DNA of 64,000 nt from Vombatus ursinus (GCF_900497805.2 NW_020954608.1:16602868-16666867); one strand, 5' to 3'; positions 22,951-33,879 are shown, numbered from the stretch's first letter. Numbers and translations: made by a program. The notes: generated by a model from the letters alone, not told the origin.

Positions 22951-23294
22951 GTGAGTTTTAAAATTGCCTACAGATAAGCAATGGGATTTCTCTGACCCCA
23001 AAGTGTCTATTCATGGACCAATGATACATCACATTGAGATAGAAAAGAGATAACAGTTGTAGCTGAGACCAAGAAGATATAATGAATCTCCAATGGCTTT
23101 AGGGCAGTGCTTTCCAAACTACATAGTACACCCCCTGGTGTGTGTGGGGGGTGGGGAGTTTCATGAAGCAATGGCCAAAGTAATTGGTTATTTTCAATAC
23201 AACTCCTACATACAGATATCTGCTTTTTGCAAAGAACACATAGTTCAAATCAAAATCAACCAAAGAGAGAACAAAATAGCAATTTCTCATGAAC
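22951..23294 (+). repeat. unidentified duplicated unit, copy 1
   Basis: Alignable by eye with 24014-24314. Shared landmarks in order: TTTTAAAAT, AAGCAATGGGAT, TTGATACATCAC-like AATGATACATCAC, GAGATAG, CAATGRCTTTAGG, a GTGGGGAG box, CAAWGATCAAA-like CAATGGCCAAA, TTATTTTCAA, and ATTTCTCA. I do not recognise the family. The ORFs inside are unconvincing. Confidence 0.6.
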
Positions 23295-24013
23295 TGAGAG
23301 AGAATGTAGTACAATAATTATTTGACACAATATGTGGAAAAAAATGACTCTGTGTGATAATGGGAGTAGAGGTTGAATATTAAAAATGAAAATCACATAA
23401 TGAGAAAATAATGTTCTGAATGGGTAATTGCTGTATTTCCTAACAAAATTTGATATAGTAATTGGATTTGAAAACTTTTGAATATACATACACAACCATA
23501 CACGCATACAAACGCAAAGAAGATAACATAGTGGCCTAACCTGCTTTGTATTTTATTTTGTCAGTCTAAATTTCAAGTCTTAGCCTCTAATCTTTCAGCT
23601 TCACTTTCTTTGTATTTATATACCTCTTTTGCTTTATCTTTACTTTCTTGTTACTTGTTGCTGTATTCTTATCTTCCATACTTTCTAAATCTACCTTCTT
23701 TTATTTTCTGTTGCCGTCTTCAGATCTGCTCCTAAGCTGTACTTTTCTACTTTTCTTATAATCAAAATTCACATTTCACATGCATTTTCTCTCTCATATT
23801 TCAAAAGTTTTATTTTTGTCTTTTAGGGTACTTCCAATTTGATCATAGTATTTTCCCCTGGGGAAAGCCTTATTCATAAATATACACGCTATTCATACCA
23901 GATAACCATTAAAAAAGAGGAAAAAAGCTAGAATCTTCGAATAAAATGTTTTGTCTTCCTATAATCTTTCTTAGTTATTAGAGAGTTACATCGATATTTT
24001 TAATGTCTCATAT
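23295..24013. other. unassigned spacer between two copies of the unit
   Basis: No recognised feature; pyrimidine-rich at about 23570-23790. Confidence 0.4.
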
Positions 24014-24314
24014 GTGTTTTAAAATATATAACAAAGCAATGGGATCTCTCTGAGCCGAAAATGCATAGTTGGACTCATTGATACATCACCCTGAGATAGG
24101 TAATTGACTACAAGATTAACTGAAGACAAAGACAGTGGTGAGTATCCAATGACCTTTAGGCAGAGTTTTATGAACTATAGAATACACAATAGTAGTAGTG
24201 GGGAGCTTGTCACAAATCAATGATCAAAATGCTTTGTTATTTTCAAGAACACCACAAAACAAGGAATATTTCACAGTTCCCCAAATAAGCTAACAAAATA
24301 AGCATTTCTCAAAG
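24014..24314 (+). repeat. unidentified duplicated unit, copy 2
   Basis: Same strand as copy 1 and offset by about 1.06 kb. AAGCAATGGGATCTCTCTGA, TTGATACATCACCCTGAGAT, CCAATGACCTTTAGGCAGAG, AGTGGGGAGCTT and GTTATTTTCAAGAACACCAC align with copy 1. It is slightly shorter, mainly because the GT/GGGG-rich part of copy 1 is reduced. Confidence 0.6.
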
Positions 24315-24984
24315 TCTGCCAAATATCTGTGCTTGCTTAGCTTTAGCCATATAGAGTCCTTCTCAATACATAAGCAAAAGAAAAAAGATAAAACAAAAAG
24401 TACTGTCCTCTCTAATAGAGTTTTACAAAATATACGGGACTTCCCCTACAGGAATTTGGAACCTGTGATCAACTTGATGACATTCTCAAATGAGAAAACT
24501 CCTGTGTGGAAATTCTTCCAATGAATCCCTCTACATAATTCTATCCAACTGATATACATTTATGGAAAAAAAATCTAACTGAATATTCCAAATAAATTGA
24601 AGCATTTTTAGAGAAGTGACTTAAACCAGCATTCCTTATTTCTAGTCTAGCGTTTGTTCAACTATATCATACAGATAAATATAAACACACATTTCTACAG
24701 ATTGGAATACTTAGAGCATAATTCCAATCCCAAGACACTCTGATATCTCATGCTTTTTTTCAATGTTTTTTTCTTGACTTTCCTTGATCTTTCCCTTTAC
24801 TTCACATCTTTGCTCAAAATTTGGTTAAGATTTTTTTCATAATTCTTACCTGTGAATAATTATACCTGATAAATCACTAGAAAATAAACTCAAGTCCTTT
24901 CAGTCACAGTCCATTTGGGTTAGTACTCTAGGCTGCAAATATGATGCTTCTCATATAAAAGAATAAAGTACTATTGAATTGTCA
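24315..24984. other. unassigned DNA
   Basis: No recognised feature. Confidence 0.4.
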
Positions 24985-25066
24985 AGTTTGTAATGACCAT
25001 GGACAAGTCACTGAATCTCTGTGAGCCATGATCTCCAAGATTCTTCCAGCTCTATTAGATTTAATA
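24985..25066 (+). repeat. MIR3 remnant
   Basis: GGACAAGTCACTGAATCTCT, GTGAGCC, then CTCCAAGATTCTTCCAGCTC and TATTAGATTTA: MIR3 core joined to its L3 tail with the middle deleted. Confidence 0.45.
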
Positions 25067-25162
25067 TATTTAATAGATTTAAATTAGATTTAAATATTAA
25101 ATAGATTTAATATATTTAAACTGATTTAATATATTTAATATATTTAACATATTAAATAATTG
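25055..25162. repeat. AT-rich tandem array (TTTAATATA units)
   Basis: Repeated TTTAATATATTTAA and TAGATTTAAAT units at the 3' end of the MIR3 remnant. Confidence 0.75.
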
Positions 25163-25295
25163 GTGGTTCTATATGTATGTAATTAGAGTCATAATAGTTA
25201 ATCAAGAAATGCTGTGGCACTTACAAAGAACTAGAGTTGCCAAGGAAACTGTCATACACTCATGTTATTTATTTGTAGAACTATGCAGCAAGAAT

Positions 25296-25455
25296 GCATC
25301 ACAGATACTAGATTTAGGAAGGATCCTTACAGATCACCTATTCCAACTTCTTCATTTTATGAATGAGATGATTTAAGCCCAGAAGTACTAAGGTATTTGT
25401 CCAGTGTGCACAAGTAGTAAGGGGCAATAAAATCTACATCATTTGGCTCCAAGTT
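25296..25455 (-). repeat. MIR3 SINE
   Basis: TAGATTTAGGAAGGATCCTT, CACCTATTCCAACTTCTTCA, TTTTATGAATGAGATGATTT, CACAAGTAGTAAGGGGCAA: inverted MIR3. Confidence 0.6.
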
Positions 25456-25969
25456 GAACATTTTTTTTTTCCTGCCTTGCTCTCAGTGAAAATATTTGAA
25501 CTACAACTGAAGAGTACTAAAAGGAGAAGTGTTTATTGTAATATAATTGTTCAACAGGTCCCATGACACTATCTTCAGATAAGTTGTCTGGGAATCCTGT
25601 AGGTAAGAGCGATTAAATATATCACACAATTCAAAAGTAGAAAAAAATAGAATATTTTCAGGTGAAGGAATATTTTAAACTTTCCTCATTATAGTCAATG
25701 GAGAGAAGACACTGAAATAGGAAAAGGGGAACTTGGATGAATACTTTCCAGGGATATTATTATTTTTTCCCCCAGAAATATTATTGAAACAGTTCCTGCA
25801 CAGTCCATTCCACCTTTATGATTCTGTGATTCTATAACATATATAGTGTTAATTTTTATTTAGCAGCTATGCATAACCTCAAATTTTTGGAAAGGGTCAC
25901 ACTGAAAGTACCATCAATCAGAAAAAAATCACTTGATGAGATCTCTGTACCAACAAATGATATGTCAAT
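25456..25969. other. mostly unassigned DNA
   Basis: Only a short L3/MIR3-like tail (TCCATTCCACCTTTATGATT, about 25804-25838) is suggestive. Confidence 0.35.
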
Positions 25970-26045
25970 TAATCCATATAAATTATATAAATAAAATATA
26001 TAATTATATAAATAAAATCCATATAAATAAAATTAGAGAATTTTA
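25970..26045. repeat. AT-rich imperfect repeat (CCATATAAATAAAAT units)
   Basis: Three related CATATAAATTATATAAATAA-like units. Confidence 0.7.
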
Positions 26046-27114
26046 TTTCTCTCATAAAACAGTTAGAGTATCTATATTTTAACACTACTGATGATGTTTC
26101 ATTAGTCAGCTACAAAATGGAACTTTACTTATTCTTTTATTAAATCTTCTCATAAGGCTTTTGATATTTGCAATTGTTCTTATAAATTGCTACACTTAGA
26201 AATTGAGTTCCTATCATTTGACTGAGACAATACAAAATGTGCCATCTTTCATGGTCATTACTGCTTGTTTGAAGTATTTAATTACTGTAAAAGAATGAAC
26301 TCCCTAGCAATCAATGTCCTCTTCACGTGTCTACTGCTGTGACTAGCTTCTGTTCATTATTTGTGAAATATGCATAATAGAAATATGCATACTGTTCCAC
26401 ATGACTTTTCGTGACTTTAATGTAGTGGCCTGGCTTCAGCCTCATGAAACCTTAACAGGATCATACTAAGTGCATCCCAAATGGGATGCCTAAAACATTT
26501 CCTTTCTATTTTCAATGATGAGGTAATATATATGAGCAATGATCTACAAAACTGATTAGCTGTATGTGTATGTAAATGGGAAGTTCACCAGTTTTCATCT
26601 GCTTGAGCCTTAGAGAGATAAGAGACAGTGACAGAAAAGTTAATCCCTTCTCTATGTAAAGGAGGGGGAAAGAGCAGGAGATGTCTTGCATTAAACAACG
26701 ATGCCTGAGAATGAGTAAGTGCCCTGAGAAGGAATCTAGAGGTCCAAAAGAGCTGTACTGTGAGGAGATATGGAGGCAGTGGTGGCTTCAACCTCATGAA
26801 TACTGAGGTGAGACATTAGGGGGAAAAATAAAACCAAAAACAAAATGACTGCTGTTGAAGAATACCCGGAGATAAATATGTAACAGCAGTGATTGTCTCT
26901 GTTTTTTGTCGTTTGTTTTTAAAGAAGTCCAATGACATCATAGGGTGTCAGAACAAAACTGGTGAGGCTTATACCTCTCCACTCTCTACTGCCCTCTGGT
27001 TTTCTCATACTGAGTCTATGTTCAAGGCTTCCTTTCAAAAAAAAAATTATGCGGGTTTCTGTTGGCTATATGTTCTAAAAAGAAACATTTCTCTAAGAGG
27101 GGGTGTTCATAGGT
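26046..27114. other. unassigned DNA
   Basis: About 1.1 kb without a recognised repeat or gene. The 70-75-codon ORFs match nothing I know. Confidence 0.4.
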
Positions 27115-27300
27115 AATTTTCAAGGGATCTATAAATTTGTATAGGAAAAAAATTACATAATTAATTCAATAGAAGTGGTTTCTTTTGTAATCTAATACAG
27201 TTTTTTATTTTATATATTTAAAAACATTAGTTTGAGAAGTGGTCCATAGGCTATACCAGTCTGTCAAAAACGTCCATGACACAAAAGGAGTGAAGACATC
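27115..27300 (-). mobile_element. ancient DNA-transposon-like remnant (GTTCTTAACC-ended family)
   Basis: TTTCTTTTGTAATCTAATAC, AAAAACATTAGTTTGAGAAG, GGTCCATAGGCTATACCAGT and CCATGACACAAAAGG match the inner and right end of a mammal-wide element I recall by its GTTCTTAACCTGGGGTCCA-type termini. The class (hAT-like) is from memory and uncertain. Confidence 0.35.
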
Positions 27301-27848
27301 TGCTATAAAGGTTTTTTGTTGTATGCATGTGTGTCCTTAGCAAGGGGAAATGGGGGGTCAGTAAATAACAAAGTAATAGCAGCATGAGCAAAGCTCATCC
27401 AAAGAAATGGTGGGTTTGGGGGAAGAGAGAAATTATCTTTCTGATTGTTAGGAATAGCCAGTGAGAGCTCAAAATGAAACAAAAATATTTTATTGGTACA
27501 CAAAATTATAGCTCCCTCAAAGCCGATAAAAGAGACCAGGTCAATTAGGAACAAAAAGAAATGCAGACATAATCTAGAGGTATTGGGTAAGGAGAAGTAG
27601 GGGAAAACCCCTCTATGAAGAAACAGCATCAGATAAATTTCCTTCCATTGCTCCTTTGCCACACACCAGCAATTTTAAAAAGCTACTGTCTTTAGGATAG
27701 GCCCTTTCCCCACCTTACAGAGACAGTAGATATTGACTAAGGGAAAGGTCATCCACAGGGACTAGTGAAGGGAAGAACTGGGAGAGAGCTGCCTTTCTGG
27801 TGTGGGCCAGATAAGCTAAACAAGTCTAACCACCAAACACTGTTAGAC
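27301..27848. other. unassigned DNA
   Basis: The 119-codon minus-strand ORF at 27303-27662 is the longest ORF in the window apart from the L1-derived ones (200 codons in ORF1, 136 codons in the half-L1 5' region). Its hydrophobic, Pro/Phe-rich product matches no family I know, has no start context or splice support, and is probably chance. Confidence 0.35.
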
Positions 27849-27853
27849 ATGTA

Positions 27854-27862
<9 letters not shown>

Positions 27863-27902
<40 letters not shown>

Positions 27903-27914
27903 NNNNNNNNNNTT

Positions 27915-27957
<43 letters not shown>
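27863..27957. repeat. (CTTT)n microsatellite with a 10-N assembly gap
   Basis: Uninterrupted TTTC units on both sides of exactly ten N at 27903-27912, running into the A-tail of the next SINE. The true length is unknown because the N run is a placeholder. Confidence 0.95.
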
Positions 27958-27958
<1 letters not shown>

Positions 27959-28104
27959 TTTGGGGGGGGCAATTAGGGTTAAGTGACTTGCCCAGGGTCA
28001 CACAGCTAGTTAGTGTCAAGCATTTGGTCTGAAGCCAGATTTGAACTCAGGTCCTCCTGACTTCAGGGCCAGTGCTCTATCCACTGCACCACCTAGCTGC
28101 CCCT
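27958..28104 (-). repeat. WSINE-type SINE with perfect TSD
   Basis: GGGTTAAGTGACTTGCCCAG, GGTCACACAGCTAGTTAGTG and head CTGCACCACCTAGCTGCCCC. It carries the TTTGGTCTGA (CCAAA) insertion. The 14-bp TSD ATGTATATCTTTCT lies at 27849-27862 and 28105-28118, so the CTTT array lies inside the insertion and grew from or next to the SINE tail. Confidence 0.95.
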
Positions 28105-28118
28105 ATGTATATCTTTCT

Positions 28119-28682
28119 AAATCCAAATGTATCTCCCTGGTAAGAACTATGAACACCACTTAATATTGGCATTGTTTACATCTATATCTTTCATTATTTT
28201 AAATAAAGGCAGAAAGGAAGATTCCTATAGATTATTCTTATTTGGAACAAAAAGTGGAGATATTTGGATAGAGTGTATGCTGGTTTATTGCCCACCTAAT
28301 TCAATAAACCTAGAGAAAATGCTGCCTTCATGTTGGATGGAATCCTGGCAGTAAATACGTGGGAGAATGTGGATGAGTTAGGCATGATAAGAAGGCTCTG
28401 GGTAGGTTATGATATGTATCACTATAAAGGAAAACCTGTACTGTCAAAAACCAAAAATCAACTGAATTGCTGATGTATTTGAAAATGAAGAAAACTAAAA
28501 TGTTTAATGTAATAATGAATGCCCAGATCCTGGAATGTTAACCACTCAGTAGTCAATGGCACTATAATACATGCGCAATAAACAAACTTAATAATATTGT
28601 TAAATTATGTAAGAATTAAGGAAAATATGTTTGTTGAATAACAACATATTGTACTGATATTTCGGGGTGGTATGTTGTTTTA
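28119..28682. other. unassigned DNA
   Basis: No recognised feature. Confidence 0.4.
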
Positions 28683-29705
28683 GGTCCTTGATCTGTGATT
28701 TCACTGGTATTGGGAGCTCCCACTAAAGACTCCCTCTTTTGGGTGGAGCCAAGATGGTACAGTATAGGCAGCAGCCCAGCAAAAACCTCCCAACATTTGT
28801 CTCTAAAAACCTTTAAATGAGTTCCTCAAACCGAATCCTGGAATGGCAGAACAAAAAAAAAAAAAAAAAAGGTTGACATGAGACATTTATTCCAGCCAAA
28901 GCCAACTTAGGATATCAACTGGAGAGGTCTATGACATTAGGGTGGGAGCTGGCGCAAGCACATACTTCAATGTGTGTGGGCTTTGGAGGCAGGTGGAATA
29001 GCGCAGCAGCTTTGAGAGCTCTCAGCACAGAGACCATGAGGGGGTTGAACAACCCATTAAAAAGAAATTACAAAGGACCCACTGCCAGCACTGGGCACAG
29101 GACCCAGTTGCAGTGACCATCATAGTTCTGGGTCACAGTTCCAGGGAGCAGTGGAGCATTAGGACTTCTGATCACAGGGGAGCAAGGGCCCTGCTCACAG
29201 TCCCAGGGCAGAGAGGAGTGACAGTACTTGCAGCTTCAGGGAAGGAGGGGTCCTCTGAGCTATGGCACTATTTTATCCCCAAAAAAATCTTTGAAGAAAA
29301 TGTTCTATATAATGGTAATTCATTAAATCATCAGATGCATTATAACAAAATCCTACTGTACCTTGATCAGAGAAGGAAAAGTGTTTAATGAACAGATTTT
29401 TTCTAGGAATACGGAATTTTGGTTTATAATTGTGCTACATCCAGAGACACTAGGAGATATATAGATATAGATGCATACCTAATCATATCCACTGGGATAC
29501 ATACAGAAAGACAGATATATCAACAGATCAAAGTGAGCAAACTCCCTCTTCCAATATAGATTAACACCTGCTCTTTGAAGTGCAACTGTCTTAGAGAGTT
29601 GCCTGAAGGCACTGACAATTAAGCTATTTGGCCAGGATCATAAAACCAGACTTAAACCAAAGTCTTTGTGATTCCAAGGCTGGAACTTAATCAATCATGT
29701 GGTGC
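28683..29705 (-). repeat. tRNA-derived SINE split by an L1-derived insertion
   Basis: The left part (28683-28738) reads CCTTGATCTGTGATTTCACT, GGTATTGGGAGCTCCCACTA, ACTCCCTCTT. The right part (from 29541) repeats ACTCCCTCTT and continues CCAATATAGATTAACACCTG, GTCTTAGAGAGTTGCCTGAA and AATTAAGCTATTTGGCCAGG. Together they give the inverted SINE with the CTGCATTGGTAGAGG-type tail. The duplicated 10 bp is the target site. Confidence 0.65.
28741..29540 (+). mobile_element. L1 5' UTR stub, inserted with a TSD
   Basis: It starts GGGTGGAGCCAAGATGGTAC, the conserved marsupial L1 5' end. It contains GGTCTATGACATTAGGGTGG and CAGTCCCAGGGCAGAGAGGA, alignable with the half-L1 5' region at 56.77 kb. L1 similarity fades near 29270. 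The last ~270 bp is unidentified, and there is no poly-A at the right end. Flanked by ACTCCCTCTT at 28729-28738 and 29541-29550. The two ORFs over it are non-coding 5' UTR. Confidence 0.65.
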
Positions 29706-29707
29706 TA

Positions 29708-29934
29708 TGACAGAGAGAAATAGAGAGAGAGAGACAAAGAGAGAGATAGAGACAGACAGACAGACAGAGACAGAGACAGAGAGACAGAGACAGATAAAGA
29801 CAGAGACAGACACAGACAGAGACAGACACAGAAACAGATACAGACAGACAGACACAGACAGACACAGGCAGATACAAGGAGAGACAGAGAAGAGACAGAG
29901 AGACAGGGAGACAGAGACAGAGACATAAAGACAA
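29708..29934. repeat. GACA/GAGA purine-rich microsatellite
   Basis: About 225 bp of GACAGA, GAGACA and CAGACA units; on the minus strand CTGT/CTCT. Several overlapping ORFs here are pure repeat translations. Confidence 0.95.
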
Positions 29935-29989
29935 AATGCTCCAGTTTTTCTAACTTGCACTATGTATGCACTAGTCTCCTATCTCCAAT

Positions 29990-30190
29990 TGCCAGCTGGT
30001 CATTTTCTAACTTGATAGTCATTGAAACCTCACACTTAGCAACAAATTCCAAATCTTCCACAATAAATCCTTCCTTTTTCAGAGTCTTACTGTTGAAAGC
30101 ACTATCACCCTTTCAGACACTCACAATTAAAATTTCAGAGTTGTCTTTGACACTTTCCTCTCCCACACATACAAACTTCTAAATGCTCCT
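29990..30190 (+). repeat. L2 fragment
   Basis: CTGTTGAAAGCACTATCACC, CTTTCAGACACTCACAATTA and GAGTTGTCTTTGACACTTTC track the L2 segment GGCACCACCATCCTTCCAGTCACCC ... TCCTTGACTC. Diverged. Confidence 0.45.
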
Positions 30191-30497
30191 TCCAGCACAG
30201 TTTTGTTCAATACTTTCTGGGTATTAATAGTAAGACATAAAGTAAGAGGAAATACTTGCTAGAAGTGCTTGCAAGGGTGAGTAGGAGTGTCCTTCAGAGA
30301 TTACAAATGGAAGATGGATTATCGGTAGATTCTGAGGTCTTCTAGGTGCTTTTGTTTGTGGAAGATATTGTGTTGATTGCAGCCTGCCTCAGATCATCAG
30401 AATACTACAAAGTCTACTATCCATGAGGGAGGCAATTACTCAAAACAGATTGAGGCCTAACAATGTGCACAGGAATAAACCAATGTAGATTATTGGG

Positions 30498-30658
30498 GTT
30501 AGTGCTAGGAATACCTGAGTTCAGCTGTCAGTTCTGATATTTATTAGCTATGTGACTACTGGCAAATTACTGAGCTTTAATTGTCTTATCTGTAAAATCA
30601 CGTGTAGTTCCATGATTATAGGTAAAACACTTTACAAATATTAATAAACACATACTAG
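30498..30658 (+). repeat. MIR-like CORE-SINE
   Basis: AGTGCTAGGAATACCTGAGT, TTATTAGCTATGTGACTACT, GGCAAATTACTGAGCTTTAA, TTGTCTTATCTGTAAAATCA and ACACTTTACAAATATTAATA. Confidence 0.7.
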
Positions 30659-30716
30659 ACATTATCTTGTTATTAAATATATTTGAAGAAATCACATTGC
30701 TCTAATTGCACAGAGG

Positions 30717-30968
30717 CTGTTAGGTGAGTGGCAGAGTAGCTGCTGTGCTGGGCCTGAAGTCAGGATTACCTGAGTTCATATTTCACCTCAGACACTGACT
30801 AGTTGTGTTTCCATGGCCAAGTCACTTAACCTCTGCTTGCTTTAGTTTCCAAAACTGTAATAGGATGATAATACCTTTTACCTCCCACGGCTGTTGTGAG
30901 GATTAAGTGGGATAACATTTATAAAGTACATAGTACAGTGCCTAGAACATATTAAGCACTTTACAAAT
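30717..30968 (+). repeat. MIR-like CORE-SINE (MON1/MAR1 type)
   Basis: GGCAGAGTAGCTGCTGTGCT, CTGAAGTCAGGATTACCTGA, GGCCAAGTCACTTAACCTCT, GGCTGTTGTGAGGATTAAGT and CAGTGCCTAGAACATATTAA. Its 3' end runs directly into the TTCC array. Confidence 0.8.
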
Positions 30969-31076
30969 CTTTCCTTCCTTCCTTCCTTCCTTCCTTCCTT
31001 CCTTCCTTCCTTCCTTCCTTCCTTCCTTCCTTCCTTCCTTCTTTTCTTTCTTCCTTCTTTCCTTCCTTCCTTCCTT
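30969..31076. repeat. (TTCC)n microsatellite
   Basis: Near-perfect TTCC units with CTTTT variants near the right end, seeded at the SINE's 3' terminus. Confidence 0.95.
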
Positions 31077-31654
31077 AATGGGGCCATGCATTTAGAAGGA
31101 AAGGACATTGAATTAGCTCAACATCCTTAAGTTCTGAAAAGACACTACAAGTATTCGTAGAAGTTAGCCCAAAACTGAAGAGAATGGATTATATTTAAGA
31201 AACTGGACACTGCTTCTACTAGTCCTAGGCTGCCTCTCGACATAAAAGGACACTTAAAAAAAAAAGCTAATATTGTTGCAGTGGTGCCATATTGAAGCAA
31301 ATCAGATTACTATCATCTTCAAAGAATAAAAATAAAAATGTGACCCACAGGCCAATGAAAAGAAGCATGCTGAGTGGGCGGATCACATGATCAATGATGG
31401 TTTATACACAAACAGTAAAAACAATTAGCAAACAAGGAAACAAATTATCAGAAGAGGAAAGGGGGAACTCAATGAGGGGTAAATGGATGGATAGTTTGAA
31501 TGCTAGATTAGCACTTCCAATATTCAAGAGATCTGTAAGCTCACCAACGTGGGCAACCTACCTATGCTTTTTCATTCTATATGACTCTTGCCCATGTTCT
31601 CTCAAAAATCCTCCACAGGAGTCCACTGAACTCTGGAGAGCATACTACTCCCTT
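31077..31654. other. unassigned DNA
   Basis: No recognised feature. The 111-codon ORF at 31394-31729 runs into the next SINE and is not credible as a gene. Confidence 0.4.
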
Positions 31655-31912
31655 TTTTATTATTTTATTTGCAACTGGACCTGGAGACAGAAGACAGAAT
31701 CCAGTAACAGACATGTACTAGCTTTGTGACCCTGGGCAAGTTACTATAATCACTCTTTGCCTTTATTTCCTAATCTGTGAAATGGTGATAATTAAAGCCT
31801 CTATTTCCCAAAATGGTTCTGAAGATAAGAGATAAGATTCCCAAAACTTAGAGCACCATATAAATGCTAGCGATTAGTATTTGTTATTATCATCATTATT
31901 ATTGAACAAATT
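31655..31912 (+). repeat. MIR-like CORE-SINE
   Basis: ACATGTACTAGCTTTGTGAC, CCTGGGCAAGTTACTATAAT, TTCCTAATCTGTGAAATGGT, AGAGCACCATATAAATGCTA and a final ATT-rich run. Confidence 0.75.
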
Positions 31913-33681
31913 TATATGTGCTGTTTTCTTTATCAAGGAAGCTGGCAAAATTATAACATATGTGTGGGAGATAATTTGTTGAATGAGAGTATTTGAAGAA
32001 TGGATGGAACATCAACAAAATAAAACTGAATGTGTGTTTTAAAAAAAAGATATTTGAATTTAGGTGAAATGTTTGTGTCTAGTTCACAGCAAATAAAAAG
32101 AAAGATTTTTTTTATTCCTATGAAATAATACTAACAATCTTTCTTTTAAGAAATGTTAAGTTTTATACAAAATATTTTAAATGTTACTTAAAATCAAACT
32201 TCTTAGAAGAATTAAAATTACATTTATTGGCTTTATTATTCAGACCAATATAGCTGCCAACTGTGACCTTTTTCATCTTGGATTTAGCAGTGAAGTTATT
32301 TTAAAATCTCTTATCTTAAAAATATCATTTAAGTTTTCATATTTCTGTACATTAAAATTAGGTATACATATTTCACTCATATCTCATTAGTTCTGCTAAT
32401 GTTAATGTGTCTCTTAAATGTTTTTACATTATTTCTCCAGTGTAATATCTCACCCTTTTCTTTTAGCTCAATGGGCAAAAATGGCACTCAAGGCTGAAAA
32501 AAAATTCTTGAAAGGAATCTATCTCCTTCACTACTGTGGCAAAGAGGCCACAGTCAGTGGTTCCTTTTGTCTGAGTCAATATAGTTTCATTCTTCCTTGT
32601 TGCAACAGACAACATTTTATCTCAAGCTAGCTGTTTTCCTGGTTCCCACAAAGAGAAAGAGGAGAGAGAGTATAAATATTTCCACACAAATTCATTCTTA
32701 CTACCTGAAAAAAAATTACTCAGTATAAAGGTCATGATGATGGTAGGTTAGTAGTATCAATTTCACATGTGAAAAATTTCTTATTTTTAACAATATTCTA
32801 ATTTCTGCATGATTGAATATATTTTGGAAGGAACATTTCTTTCCCTATGCAATGAAAATGTGGCTATGAATTTAAAAAGTCAAAACTCCTGTGTAAAATA
32901 CTGCTTTACAGAAAATGTTAAGAAATAAAGTGTCTAGCTGACAAGAAAATATTTAGAATTCTTTTAAATAACAAATAGAGTGAATGATATCATTCTGACC
33001 AAGTTTAAAAGTTCTATTATTTCTATTTAATCTCAAACACATTGGATCTCACTGGTTACCTATTTCATAAACAGAGGTTTCATTTTAATTTATAGTTTTC
33101 TTCAAACAATGAGAGATGAAAAGAAAATGATTATTGGTGTTTCAGATTAATTAAGCTTGGTATTATTCTGCCATAGAGCCAAAGACTAGTGCAATCAGAT
33201 TTTAAGGATTTTTATAAACTCATTCAAGTGATATGGGAAACCATTAGATAAGAACATGTTTATAGAATTAGTATATAGCAAGCTATAATGTTAAATTATC
33301 AGATATATAGCTTTTATAGATTTATTAACTAAGGCTCAAAAGATACTCTGTGTAGGTTGATGAGGGATGGGATTTAAAAGCCAAGATAATTATGTGTGTA
33401 TATAATATAGATATGCTATGACATATGTAGTTTATGTATATTATATCTATATTATACAAACATATATATTCATAGGCCATATAAAATATCTATGTGTTTT
33501 ATATTTCAGAAGAGATTGTTATTAGACTGCTTAGCTAGTTTATAGACTGACAAAATTAAATTACCACATTTTCAATAGTCATCCAATATAATTGGAGAAT
33601 GACTAACATTTTAGAAAGTTGATGCTTTAATACATATGCCTTACATGATTCCGGTCACATTATGTACGATTAATCATATTT
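31913..33681. other. unassigned, repeat-poor DNA
   Basis: About 1.8 kb with no transposon that I recognise. An AT-alternating patch (TATATAATATAGATATG) lies at about 33393-33480. This is the longest apparently unique stretch in the first half of the window. Confidence 0.45.
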
Positions 33682-33765
33682 CAAGAGCCCATATGGCATA
33701 GTGAATATTGAGAATGGAGTCATGAAGTTCAAATCCTGCTTTAATACTGTCTATGTAACCCTTCC
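33682..33765 (+). repeat. SINE head fragment
   Basis: GAGCCCATATGGCATAGTGA, GGAGTCATGAAGTTCAAATC, CTGCTTTAATACTGTCTATG: tRNA-like head with a B-box-like GTTCAAATC, and nothing beyond it. Confidence 0.5.
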
Positions 33766-33879
33766 TACAACAATAAAACCATAGGTCTGCATTCCCTCAA
33801 CAATCAATTTTCCATATGATAGAATTATTTCATTAATAACACATTGCTGGTCAATAGTAGATTTGGAATTAAAATGGCT

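Noticed and set aside
23128-23146. CTCF-like ACACCCCCTGGTGTGTG in duplicated-unit copy 1
   Set aside because: The essential GG of CTGGTGGC is replaced by TG, and the segment is absent from copy 2.
27303-27662. 119-codon minus-strand ORF as a possible gene
   Set aside because: No recognisable domain, no promoter, splice or homology evidence. Its length is not surprising for the longest non-L1 chance ORF in 64 kb.
29668-29960. Four overlapping ORFs with Ser/Leu/Val/Cys-rich or Glu/Thr/Arg/Asp-rich products
   Set aside because: Pure translations of a GACA/GAGA array in different frames, with no stop because the repeat lacks stop codons.
30878-31108. ORF with a KEGR repeat protein
   Set aside because: Minus-strand translation of the (TTCC)n array.
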